This document shows, one piece after another, positions 10,336 through 18,960 of a DNA stretch of 26,809 nt. Position 1 is the stretch's first letter, and the number at the start of each line of letters is the position of its first letter. The translations under genes and the position numbers were made by a program. Origin of the DNA: Thalassiosira profunda (taxonomy: Eukaryota; Bacillariophyta; Thalassiosirophyceae; Thalassiosirales; Thalassiosiraceae); assembly GCA_036939355.1 (NCBI GenBank), contig JALLAP010000180.1, positions 1 to 26,809 on the forward strand. Direction: 5' to 3'. Below the pieces are notes generated by a model. It ran no database searches, was not told the origin of the DNA, and worked only from the letters and a program-made list of their open reading frames with translations.

Positions 10336-11538
10336 TCAAGCCAACGCATCCATTACCAAAGCGTAGACATAAAAGGTGACCGCATGGTTGACCGATGCTC
10401 GCAGCATCTTCGGTGTAAGACCGTTGAAGAATGCACCCACCCCCTCCTCTTGGTACAATTGCATTGCAACATCGAAAGCACTGGCCGTGTCTCCGCCCTC
10501 GGTATTCTGGACCAAAGTTTTCACGACGTCTATAGGATAGACGGGGATCCAACAGGCGCACCCGCTGATAGCCCCGCAAACCAACGGCGCCACGCTCCCC
10601 AAACTCTCTGCCGGAGAGGTTTGCATTAGCACCCCGTAACATACGAAGTAAATGGCGTAGCTAGGCGTCTCTCTCGCCAGTGTGGGGCCGAGGCCGCGCG
10701 AGAAGAGGCCCGTCCACCCCTCGTTTATAAGGACAGCCTGGATGCATTCCAGCTCGTTCGCGTACGCAGCATTCGATTGTGCTTGCATCATCACCTTGAC
10801 CCGTTCTACCGGCGCCACGAGGAACGAAGTCACGAAGCCCGAAAACGATGCCGCCAAGAGCAACGTCACAAACGAGGTTGCCGCCCCATCCCCGCCGGAC
10901 ACATCTTGCGATGCCGCAACCCCCGTCAAATCATACTCGTTCAACGCCGTCAACGCCATCGCATTGGCACTGAACGCGATGCTTTTGATCAGCGCCTGTC
11001 CGATCATCATCGCCTTGACGCCCCCAAAGAACCCGGCGATGCCCTCCTCCTCCAATATCAACTTCACCAAGGCTACCAAATCGTCCTCCGGGGATTCGAT
11101 TGGGTAGCAATCCTCCTGAGTGCACACCGTGCCCGAGGGATGAATTGGGATGGCGCCGGTGCTGTTGTCCAAAACGAGCGGCATCGATTGCTCTATGATT
11201 GGTGGTGCATCATCCTGTGGTATTCGTCGCTCCTGAGATTGCCGCTGCCCGTACACTTGCGATTTGGTCTTGAGCGTGTCTAATGGGTACGCCACACCGA
11301 CTCCAATCGCTCCACCGATGCTGCCTGCCAACAGCGACGCGGCGCCGGTTCCAATCACTGGTAGAGCTGTCGCGCAGCGCCCGTGTGCAAGTTGATGTGC
11401 AGCCGGGAATTGCAAATCGCCCGAGCTCAGCTGCTGATGGCATGGCAGCCGCCGGTTCGTTGCAAAGGCATCGGCCACCGACGCGCCCCCCGGCGTCGAC
11501 AGCAACAGCGCGATGCAAGAGAGGGTCGTTAGTGGCAT
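10336..11538 (-). CDS. Mitochondrial carrier family (SLC25-type) transporter with plastid-type presequence
   Basis: A single exon encodes 400 residues. Three carrier repeats are visible by their signatures PLDTLKTK, PVERVKVM and PIDVVKTL (P-x-D/E-x-x-K/R), each followed by a Gly-rich second half (GIAGFFGGV, GWTGLFSRGL, GVGAFFNGL). The N-terminus is hydrophobic with a DAFATN junction after about 24 residues, which suggests signal plus transit peptide and import into the plastid envelope, not the mitochondrion. Between the first signature and the next matrix helix is an unusual insert of about 50 residues. The phrase RETPSYAIYF resembles the RxxPxxxxYF found in carnitine, amino-acid and S-adenosylmethionine carriers, but the substrate cannot be fixed. 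The ATG is only 37 bases from the left end of the candidate transposon; the stop is 34 bases from the chlD stop. Confidence 0.88.
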   Translation of the reverse strand: MPLTTLSCIALLLSTPGGASVADAFATNRRLPCHQQLSSGDLQFPAAHQLAHGRCATALPVIGTGAASLLAGSIGGAIGVGVAYPLDTLKTKSQVYGQRQSQERRIPQDDAPPIIEQSMPLVLDNSTGAIPIHPSGTVCTQEDCYPIESPEDDLVALVKLILEEEGIAGFFGGVKAMMIGQALIKSIAFSANAMALTALNEYDLTGVAASQDVSGGDGAATSFVTLLLAASFSGFVTSFLVAPVERVKVMMQAQSNAAYANELECIQAVLINEGWTGLFSRGLGPTLARETPSYAIYFVCYGVLMQTSPAESLGSVAPLVCGAISGCACWIPVYPIDVVKTLVQNTEGGDTASAFDVAMQLYQEEGVGAFFNGLTPKMLRASVNHAVTFYVYALVMDALA

Positions 11539-11575
11539 GGTGGCGGCATCAAGTGGCCCCTTCCTCGGTTTGATT

Positions 11576-11590
11576 TAATGTGTCCGCACA
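11576..11590 (+). repeat. Left terminal inverted repeat
   Basis: TAATGTGTCCGCACA, the exact reverse complement of 17224-17238. It starts 37 bases upstream of the carrier ATG. Confidence 0.8.
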
Positions 11591-12059
11591 CGCACCCAAA
11601 AACGCCAAATTTGACGAATCGGACAGGCAAAGGGGCAAAGTTTGCGAAGCTCTCGGAGCTCGGCGGCGAGGTCAAGTCAACTTCGCCGCTGTGCAGTTTC
11701 ACGCGGCAAAGACAAATCTGTCAACTTTTGCGAACCCGAACAAAGTTTGACAGCTCGTAGGAGATAGTAATTCCCATCCGTAGAACCATTTCGGGGGCTT
11801 CCCGGGGCAACTCCCTTTTTCAGACCACGAAAAGTTGACACCCGCCAGACTTGGTTCAGCTGGTTCTCTTCGAGCCATCACCTCGACGCCCTCTCGAGCT
11901 GCTCATAAATCACAGCATTGCCCTCCTTGGCCACCATCCCAGCGGCGGTGCCATCCAACGGACCCAGGGGCAGCCTCCTTTGCCGTCACCTAGTCCTTTG
12001 CCTCTTTTGCCGGCACCAAGAACCTCTTTTGCAATTCGTCGTGAGGTATCCTCGCTCAG
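11591..12059. other. Left subterminal region of the transposon; no gene seen
   Basis: This stretch holds repeated short words, for example AAAGTTTGCGAA near 11636 and AACTTTTGCGAA near 11722, and CAAAGTTTGACA near 11750. Such subterminal repeats are often transposase-binding sites. The rest presumably contains the promoter and 5' UTR of the ORF at 12060. I see no convincing coding sequence. Confidence 0.5.
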
Positions 12060-14001
12060 ATGTCCATCGACGAGCAGCCCGACCCGAACGGGGGCGCTGA
12101 ACCGCCCGCCAACGAAGGGGGTGTCAATAATGATCCTCCCGCCGCGCCGCGTGCGTCGGAACGCATCCGCATGGCGAGGGCTAACCTCGTATCGCCCGCC
12201 GCCCTCCTCAACCATCTCATCCGGGGGGGAGGTGACCCCCGTCGTAACCTCGACCCCGAGGATCCCTTCGAGGAGGCTGGAGAAGGCGGCGAAGACGACA
12301 CCGGCCCAGATCCTCCCGGCGCCGCCGAGGAGGTCGATGCCGTCGACGAAGACGCGCCTCAAGGTGCCGGAGCCGACGCCCCCGTCCAAGCTCCCGAGCA
12401 GGAGGCCGCCGCGGCTGCAGAGGCCGCCGAGGAAGATGAGAACGAAGGATCCGCAGGAGGTGATGGAGGGTTCCCATCCATCGACACTTGCCCCCTCGTG
12501 CAAGAGCCTCCGGCCGACGGAGTCACGTTCATGAACTCCGACCAAGCCTTCGAGCGCAGTGCCATCTTCCGGCACATCGGCACGCGTGGGTCGGGGGCGG
12601 CCTACCGCTCGGTGCTTCACCCGACGACGCGCGAGTCCATGGGACGCGAGGAAGCCCTCGCCACGGTGCGCCCCCTCCCCGACGAGAGGCGGGCCGCCTG
12701 TGCCCAGGAGCGCCGCCGCCTGGGACTGTCGGTGGACGACGAAAACCCCATCAACGACGCGGATAGGCAGAGGTACGAGCGCACCATGCGGCGTGTCAAC
12801 GAACGGTACGTGTCATATATGCACATGATATGTGTCTCTTTGTGTCGTCTGGTCTAATCCAACCCGCGTCCCTTGTCTTGCTCAGTAACGTGCTCCACCT
12901 CGGAGAGATCATCGCCGTCGACGACATCGATCTCGACGAGGGAGAGCCCGCCGTCCGCCGTCGCCTGAACAATGGCGCCGCCGTACCCCAAGTCCGGTCC
13001 CAACTCGGCGGCTTCCTCAACCCGGCCGGCACCGGCATCCGCAGCCCCGCCCACGCCACCGCGCTCATCGGCCTGTTGCAAGTGGCCAGCGGCCATCCGG
13101 ACGGAATCGGTGCTGCCATCGGGCACAACAACCGGACCGCCTGGATCGGGGACAACCTCGGGGCTCTCTTCCAAGCCGACGGGCCTCTGGGCAGGTACCG
13201 GCTCATCACGGCGGACCGGCTCCAGCGTCACCTTCGCGCCGCACAGAGGTTGGCCCGGGCCTTCTACGACCGCGATCACTCGGCCGGCCCCGCCCAAGAT
13301 CACGAAGACATCCCTGCGTGGGCCCGCGCCTTCTTCCCGGTCTTCGAGGCACGGCCAATCAGGCCGCGCACAATCAGCGTGCGGCCGATGTGCGGGACGA
13401 GAGGAACCAGATCGCCGCGAGCCTCATCGGTCGCCAGGCTCCTCTCGGCGCCCGGGGCAACGACGGCCCGGTGCAGCTCCGCAACGAGCTCGCCCGGAAC
13501 GTCGGGTCCCGGGCCCTTCGCCAGCAGGTGATCGGGGACGTCGACGCCGAGCGTGTTGGCGTCGAAGGCCGCGACGACGCGGGGCGAGTGCAGCGCGCTC
13601 CTCGCCGCCGCACCGGCACCGGGACACGCCGCCGCAACGTCCACATCCCTGGATTCGGCGCCGACGAGAACGATCCCAGCGCCAGGTTCGCGCACATCCG
13701 GGCGAGCTACGAGAGCATGAGCCGTCTGTCGGACGCCATCTCTCATTCGTTCGCGGCTCCGGAACCGCCCCGTCTTCTGATCGAGACGGTGCGGAACTAC
13801 GCCGAGGTGGCTGGCCTCCGCGACGCCGCGTCTTCAGCGAGGGACACCTCGTTCTACGAGAGGGCGGCCGGTGCGTTGGACGAGGAGCTCGACCGGGCGA
13901 TCGACAGGGCGCGTCCGATGGAGGTCGACGAGGGCGCGGGCGAGGGTGGGGACGAGGGAGAGGGCCAGGAGGGTGGGCGCGGGGAGGAGGGCGGTGAGTG
14001 A
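12060..14001 (+). CDS. Transposon-associated protein of unknown function, interrupted by a one-base frameshift
   Basis: I do not recognise this protein. Exon 1 is 12060-12805. A GT-AG intron (12806-12885) leads to exon 2, 12886-14001. Exon 2 reads well to about 13346 (ends AWARAFFPVFE) and then continues in the next frame (GTANQAAHNQRAADVRDERN) to TGA at 13999-14001. One additional G near 13346-13349 would join the halves into about 620 residues. The N-terminal 150 residues are Ala/Glu/Asp/Pro-rich and probably disordered. The middle (LGGFLNPAGTG to LITADRLQRHLRAAQRLARAFYDRDH) looks folded. The C-terminal part has a helical stretch (ASYESMSRLSDAIS, TVRNYAEVAGLRDAA) and an acidic Gly/Glu tail. 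PIF/Harbinger elements usually carry a Myb-like partner protein; I see no Myb repeat, so an equivalent role is only inferred from position. Composition is more GC-rich than the neighbouring genes. Confidence 0.65.
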
Positions 14002-14008
14002 GCGTAGG

Positions 14009-14031
14009 ACTATCCAATTGGACTGGATAGT
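14009..14031 (+). terminator. 8-bp stem-loop after the transposon ORF stop
   Basis: Arms ACTATCCA (14009-14016) and TGGATAGT (14024-14031) are perfect, with a 7-base loop. It begins 8 bases after the stop codon, so it is transcribed in the 3' UTR. Confidence 0.45.
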
Positions 14032-15160
14032 ACCTTCGGCTCGTTGCATCGCGTAGTCCAGCCCAAATAGGCAATGCGAAAGGTATCCCGGAGACGGGGT
14101 CAATCCCAGTAGCATACAATAAATGTAGAACGACCAAGAGGAAAAATTGGCGTGAAACCAATCTAGATATCGATTATCCGAGTTCACTCCCGAGGCCAGC
14201 TCCCCCGGGCATCGTGGATTGCAGATTGTGTTGGTCATTGGGCGCATTTGGTGGCTTTCCAGTGATGGCGGAAGGAAGGCACCGCGAACGTCAGTGCCTT
14301 TGGGGCTATCTCTTCTTCCGGCGCTCGTGTAACAACGGGGATTGTTGCATATAAATTGCGCGTTGAAGCAGATTGTTCCCTCAAAGTTTCGCGGCACGCC
14401 CTCGCGGTCTCTCAAAACATCGCATCAACCTCTTTCCGCAGGATGTTCCCCTCCCTCCCACGTCGTACAACATTTCGGGATGCAGAATCGTTCCACACGC
14501 CTCAATTTTCGAGATGTCGCGGCGCCGATTGGCGTCCCAAACTCGCCTCGCCGAGATGTACCTTCCATCCAATTTTGGCGGCGATCCGAGCACCTTTGCA
14601 ACACCGCCCTTTATTTGCCTTGGCGGCAGAGCAAGCCGCGGCGTCAGCCGCGCACGTGAAGACAGTGGCGCTCCGCCAAAACGAGGGCGTTTGCGCCCGC
14701 GGCAGGGGGCGGTCGCCCACGCCAGGGGTGTGAGAGGGCGCCCAGCCGCGCGCAAGCGACCGCGCCGCGGCGTGGGAGGGCGTGGTTTGGGCGGCATGGC
14801 CGCCTCTTGCTACGAGCGGCACTTGCTCGATTTTGTGTTTTGTGTTTTGTGGGTGAAAAACAGCGGTGCGAAAAGATAAGTACATATGTACCAAGCTCAA
14901 GTTAGCTCGAGAATGGCCATTGCTCGCTCAAAATCCAATCCCAGAGGCCGCCCAGTCCACCGACGGAGAGCCCTCGCTCCATAGATGCATTTCTACTATC
15001 AATATGCGGCGGTTGGGCGAGAATTGGCCCCGGCGGACCGATTTGGGCGTACCGGGCACGATCCCGGTGGTACCGGGCCAAGAAGCAAGGGATCGTGATT
15101 GTGCACAAGATGTGCACAAATTGCAATGATTGCAACGATTTTTATTGCTTAACATACATT
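14032..15160. other. Internal transposon spacer between the two convergent genes; no supported gene
   Basis: Open frames on both strands (about 14373-14879 and 14381-14797) are Arg/Pro/Gly-rich, start at non-ATG codons or give no recognisable protein, and look like by-products of GC-rich DNA. A TATA-like CATATAAAT lies near 14347. Short repeats occur near 15038-15120, such as TACCGGG and TGTGCACAA twice each. The stretch is long for a spacer and might contain remains of a lost reading frame. Confidence 0.45.
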
Positions 15161-15200
15161 GCAGCATTACCTAAGGGTATGCAGCATTTCCTAAGGGTAT
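15161..15200 (-). repeat. 20-bp tandem duplication at the transposase stop codon
   Basis: The unit at 15161-15180 is repeated at 15181-15200 with one mismatch (GCAGCATTAC versus GCAGCATTTC at the start). The transposase TAG lies inside the second unit, so the duplicated unit supplies a second copy of the end of the frame and stop. Confidence 0.85.
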
Positions 15201-16768
15201 TCCCACGTATCACCCAAATCTACGGCCGGAGGCGGGGCCAACACCTCGTCGAGCGGTAGGTATTGCTCCAGCGTCGGCGGGTCCTGGCCAAAGTACCGGC
15301 ACCTCTGCCCATCGAGGCAGTAGAAACTGTTCAGCACGAAGAACGACACCATGCACAAGCGACGAATCTCCACGCCCCGACTGTAGAGCCACAGGAACTC
15401 CGGCACTTTGAACAGCCCGAGCAAATTGTGATGATCCGCGAAGACGTGCTCGATGACTTCCCGAACCGACGCCATCAGCAGGTTCAGAAGCCGTTGCTCG
15501 GGGGTTGGGTTGCGGAACCTGGGAAGGATTGTTGCGAGGACTGCGAAGATCCCGTCCGTGTAGAGCGCGGGAAACAGACCGCTGACCAACAAACACCCAT
15601 TCAACAGCTGGCAAAGGTAGTCGTTCAGGCCAGACATGTTCTGGACCCCGTTGTCGTTTTGTCGCAGCTCCGATATGAACACACATCCAATGAGCCCGAT
15701 GGGCAGGTAGACCACTCCGCATTTGAGCCCCCACCCGCGAAAATAGCCAGAGTAGACTGCACGCTGGACGTCGTGAGCCAAGTCTTCGGTCCGCACCGCC
15801 TCTCCCCCGGGGCGACCAGTAGCAACGCCGACGCAGTCGTACACACCAAACGGACGGAACGAATCGAAGTCGAAATTATGGGCGACCCACGTCCGATCGA
15901 CCAGTTCCCCGTTGACAAAGTGCCTCTCCTCCACCAGGGTGTCGACGAGACGGTTGTAAATGAGCTGGCGGCACTCGCGAAGACGATGCGGTAGCCATTG
16001 TTCGAGGCTCGTACCGGATATTTTGTGGTAGAATGTTTCGTAGAGGTGGTTCACCATCGCCGCAAACATCTTCGACATGTCGCGAGGGTCCCCTCCAAAC
16101 GCCCGCTCTCCCGCCATTGTTGTGAACGGGATTCCCCGTTCCAGATGGTAGAGGAAAATGAGGAAGCATTCCTCCCCCTCGTAAGTGTGGCGCGATCGAG
16201 GCGCCCTCATGCGGTCTGGGATCCTCCAATGGTTGTAGAGTCGCCGCAGATCATGTGGCGTCCGTCCAAAAAAGATGTCGATGTCATGCCGGCTGAGCTC
16301 CGCAATGGTCCGGTTGTGCCGAGGGTGAAATCTGTGGCGCCGCCGGGTGAACACGCACAAATCCTCGGCGCGGAGAAACGCCAGCTCGCCATTGGCCCGG
16401 ACCCAGGAGAGCAAAAACACGAGGTGCTCAATCTTCTTCTTGATGGCCCCCATCTTCCCGCGTGCCCAAGCCAGTCCGTTTGCAACTCTCTCTCCCAGCT
16501 TGGCGACCGCCGCGGCGAGGGCCTCGTATGCAACAAAGATGCTGCTGATGATGGCGAGGAGACGGGTCGACAGTTCAATGATCGTCTCCGCTGTGAAGTA
16601 ATGCACCTCCATTTCCAAAAAGCCGAGCGGGCGGTTGGCGCTGGAGTCTCGGTACTCGAACGACCTGGCCCGGCGCGACGACCGGATGCCGTAGTAAATT
16701 TCGTCGTCCTCGTCGGCGTCCCCGTCGAGCATATCTTCCCGGTTGCGGCGGTCGGCGTTGCGAGTCAT
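15191..16768 (-). CDS. Harbinger/HARBI1-like DDE transposase
   Basis: The protein has 525 residues from the first ATG in frame (16766-16768); the frame is open to 16936 without an earlier ATG. The middle resembles the N-terminal helical part of DDE_Tnp_4 nucleases (GEECFLIFLYHLERGIPFTT, then DPRDMSKMFAAMVNHLY). Candidate acidic residues fall where the family has them: D311 in FGVYDCVG, D372 in RQNDNGVQN after the strand LKCGVVYLPIGLIG, D405 in LYTDGIF, and E440 in REVIEHVFADHHNLLGLF. The end (EIRRLCMVSFFVLNSFYCL) matches the usual cysteine-and-helix close near LHN. The first ~100 residues are basic or acidic and lack family resemblance; a hydrophobic segment (about ETIIELSTRLLAIISSIFV) is unusual. 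It would cut at the inverted repeats at 11576 and 17238. Assignment is by motif order and spacing only. Confidence 0.78.
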   Translation of the reverse strand: MTRNADRRNREDMLDGDADEDDEIYYGIRSSRRARSFEYRDSSANRPLGFLEMEVHYFTAETIIELSTRLLAIISSIFVAYEALAAAVAKLGERVANGLAWARGKMGAIKKKIEHLVFLLSWVRANGELAFLRAEDLCVFTRRRHRFHPRHNRTIAELSRHDIDIFFGRTPHDLRRLYNHWRIPDRMRAPRSRHTYEGEECFLIFLYHLERGIPFTTMAGERAFGGDPRDMSKMFAAMVNHLYETFYHKISGTSLEQWLPHRLRECRQLIYNRLVDTLVEERHFVNGELVDRTWVAHNFDFDSFRPFGVYDCVGVATGRPGGEAVRTEDLAHDVQRAVYSGYFRGWGLKCGVVYLPIGLIGCVFISELRQNDNGVQNMSGLNDYLCQLLNGCLLVSGLFPALYTDGIFAVLATILPRFRNPTPEQRLLNLLMASVREVIEHVFADHHNLLGLFKVPEFLWLYSRGVEIRRLCMVSFFVLNSFYCLDGQRCRYFGQDPPTLEQYLPLDEVLAPPPAVDLGDTWEYP

Positions 16769-17223
16769 GGTGACTGCCGCGAGGATGAAGGCGTCGCCGC
16801 GAGGCGGGTTATTGTCGATGGGCGGAGGAGGGGTGTCACGTCGCCGCCGCAGAAGAGGGGGGACGTCGTCGGCGCTAGTACGTCGCGTCGGCCAGGGGAA
16901 TTGCAACGCCGCCTTGGGATCGATCAGGGGGATCACGACGAGCGGCCCGACGAAGAGATGGCGGCGATAGGAGCTTTGGTTGCGGAGCTGTGGCCAAGCG
17001 AATAGGAGGCTGACGGCGGCTCACATGTGTGAGAGCAGAATCTTTCGCAAGATATTTTTGTGCGCGCGGCCCCCAAAATTGGCACCCAACTCTTCGCCCG
17101 AATCCCCGTTTGCGGCACTTGTGCGGACACCAAACGAGGTTCAGCAAATTTGCTGAATGGGGAAACAGCGGCGATCAGAAAAAAGTGCCCGTTCGCCTGT
17201 TTGCCTTTCGCCGGTTTTGGGTT
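16769..17223. other. Right subterminal region of the transposon; no gene seen
   Basis: The region holds the likely promoter of the transposase (reading left) and an extra copy of the inverted-repeat core, TGTGCGGACAC at 17120-17130, in the same orientation as the right end and about 100 bases inside it. Short palindromic words such as CAGCAAATTTGCTG (17142-17155) are present. Confidence 0.5.
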
Positions 17224-17238
17224 TGTGCGGACACATTA
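17224..17238 (-). repeat. Right terminal inverted repeat
   Basis: TGTGCGGACACATTA, the exact reverse complement of 11576-11590. It lies 300 bases upstream of the acyltransferase ATG. Confidence 0.8.
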
Positions 17239-17258
17239 TTTTGATGCTTTTGTTCGGT

Positions 17259-17286
17259 GGGCGCGGGGGGCGGGGGGCGCCGGCGG
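17259..17286 (+). promoter_or_regulatory. G-quadruplex-type G runs upstream of the acyltransferase gene
   Basis: Four runs of at least three G (17259-17261, 17265-17270, 17272-17277, 17284-17286) with loops of 3, 1 and 6 bases fit the usual quadruplex pattern. The site lies between the right end of the transposon and the acyltransferase start. Function is not shown. Confidence 0.35.
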
Positions 17287-17538
17287 GACCTCCTTCCCTC
17301 CTTCCCTCATATTGTAAAAGATCTCCCAAAAACGCGACACGTCACAGACAACGCGACGATGGGATCCACTCCGCTCGCTCATCAGCCTCCCCCGCGCCGC
17401 CTCTCGCACTTCTTCCACGCCCGGCCTGCTCATACATTGCACGTTGCAGTTGGCAAACCCCCCCTGCCATTGACTGCAGCCGCATCTCTTCCTCGCTCTC
17501 GTTGGTGCATGCACTGTGGCGAGTTGCAAATAATTGCA

Positions 17539-18673
17539 ATGATGAAGATTTTCGTCGCACTCCTCCTGGCGGCCGCCGCGGTCGACGCCTTCGGCCCCTC
17601 GGCCCACACCGCCCTGCCGCGATGCGGCGCGACGCTCCGCGCCGCATCTTTGGCCGCCTCCAGCGACTCGTCGGCCGTCGACAAGGAGGCCTTCCAGCGC
17701 TCCCTCCTCGCCGCCCGCCTCGGCTTCCACAAGACGGACGTGGCATTGACCAAGCAGCAGAAGCGCCTGCAGCAAATTAAGAAGGAAGGCGGCATGCTGG
17801 CCTTCAACACAAAGTACGGCGCGCTCAACCCCTTCGCCATTTACTACGGCCTCGTGTCGATCGGACTTGGCCTGGTGTGGTTCGTGGCGCTGACGCTGTC
17901 CCAGCTGTTTTACAAGGTGACGGGAAATCGGTTCGACAAGAAGCGAAGGATTCCGGTGTTCCTGAGCCACGTGTGGGGGACGCTGCTGATGGCGTTCACG
18001 GGGTGCTTCCCGAAGATTGAGAATGGCGAGATTATCAAGGAGTTTCACGAGAGGTGCGTTTTGTGCATATCATATCATGTGTCCGATGCATACAATGCAC
18101 ACTCATCTGATCAAACGCTTCTATATTCGTGCAATCAGCGGTCGCAAGGCCATGTTCGTGTCCAACCACAACTCGTGGATGGACATTCCGTTCCTGGGGC
18201 ATACCATTGGTTGGCACAACTACAAATTCGTGGCAAAGAAGGAATTGGAAAAGGTTCCGATCCTCGGCAAGGCGATCAAGGTGGCGAACAATGTCCTTGT
18301 CGATCGGTCGAATCGGAAGTCTCAATTGCTGACGTTGAAACAGGGAATGAAGTGGCTCGATGACGGAGTCAACCTCTGCACCTTCCCGGAAGGAACGCGA
18401 TCCCGCTCCGGACGGCTCATGCCCTTCAAAAACGGCGCGTTTAAGATGGCGCACAAGGCCGGTGCGCCGGTGGTGCCCATGTCGATCTGCAACGCCGCGG
18501 ATGTGATGCCGTCCTATTGGATGTTTCCGTACCGGCCGGCGCGAGGCGTGTGCAAGGTGGTGATGCACGAGCCGGTGGAATCGGAGGGGCGGACGGAGGA
18601 GGAGCTGGCGCAGGCGGTGCGGGAGTCGATCATCGAGGGTTTGCCAGAGGAACAGCGTCCACTGAAGACTTGA
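17539..18673 (+). CDS. 1-acyl-sn-glycerol-3-phosphate acyltransferase (PlsC family), plastid-targeted
   Basis: The exons are 17539-18053 and 18139-18673, giving 349 residues. The start MMKIFVALLLAAAAVDAFGP is a signal peptide with an AFGP transit junction, so the mature protein should act at plastid membranes. The acyltransferase motifs are intact: NHNSWMD (catalytic H182-x4-D187), and FPEGTRS (residues 254-260, glycerol-phosphate binding), followed by APVVPM. The motif-I Ser/His region begins directly after the intron. Upstream are a basic stretch and one or two membrane segments (NPFAIYYGLVSIGLGLVWFVALTLS in outline). The family transfers an acyl chain to lysophosphatidic acid to give phosphatidic acid, the second acylation of glycerolipid synthesis. 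TTGCAAA (17524-17530) lies just before the ATG. The transposon end is in the promoter region. Confidence 0.9.
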
Positions 18674-18960
18674 AGCTATCTGATTGTTGCGAGATGAATG
18701 AGGGGTAGGAAGGTTGGATGCGAACACACAATCAAAATTGATGAGAGCGAGAGAGAAAGCAGAGCATGTACAAACGAAATAGACTGGGACGTCGTTCTCT
18801 TGCTGTCTGCCATACTACAGAAGAGAGCAACCAGGAATACTATCTACACTCGCACATGCTCTCAGCTCCTCCATCCAACGTTCTGCTTTGTTGCTTGTGC
18901 AGCCTACTACACAGCAAAGGTACACTTACATCAGGTAGGTAAGAGAAAGGGTCCAAATAA

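Larger units (their letters stand above)
11576..17238. mobile_element. Candidate two-gene DNA transposon with terminal inverted repeats (Harbinger-like transposase)
   Basis: The ends carry a perfect 15-bp inverted repeat, TAATGTGTCCGCACA at 11576-11590 and its complement at 17224-17238. Similarity continues inward for about 45 bases with small gaps (shared CCCAAAA and GGCAAA-like words). Between them lie two convergent genes: an unknown ORF (12060-14001, +) and a DDE transposase of the Harbinger/HARBI1 type (15191-16768, -). A TA dinucleotide flanks ATGTGTCCGCACA on both sides (11576-11577 and 17237-17238) and could be a target duplication. For the 3-bp TWA duplication usual in PIF/Harbinger the flanks read TAA and TTA, so only two of three bases agree. 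The element lies between the 5' ends of the carrier and acyltransferase genes. The second ORF has a frameshift, so this copy may be inactive. Confidence 0.75.

Noticed and set aside
12972..13997. 341-residue plus-strand frame inside the transposon ORF
   Set aside because: It is Ser/Pro/Arg low-complexity sequence typical of an off frame in GC-rich DNA; the other two frames give natural protein on either side of 13346.
14373..14879. 168-residue frame in the transposon spacer
   Set aside because: It has no ATG at its start, an Arg/Gly-rich composition, and an overlapping similar frame on the other strand. A TATA-like word upstream is not enough.
15263..15994. 243-residue plus-strand frame opposite the transposase
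   Set aside because: The minus strand has the ordered DDE transposase motifs; this is its shadow.
17257..17538. Longer acyltransferase N-terminus
   Set aside because: The hydrophobic signal peptide begins at the Met pair at 17539-17544; upstream residues are Pro/His-rich and would mask it.
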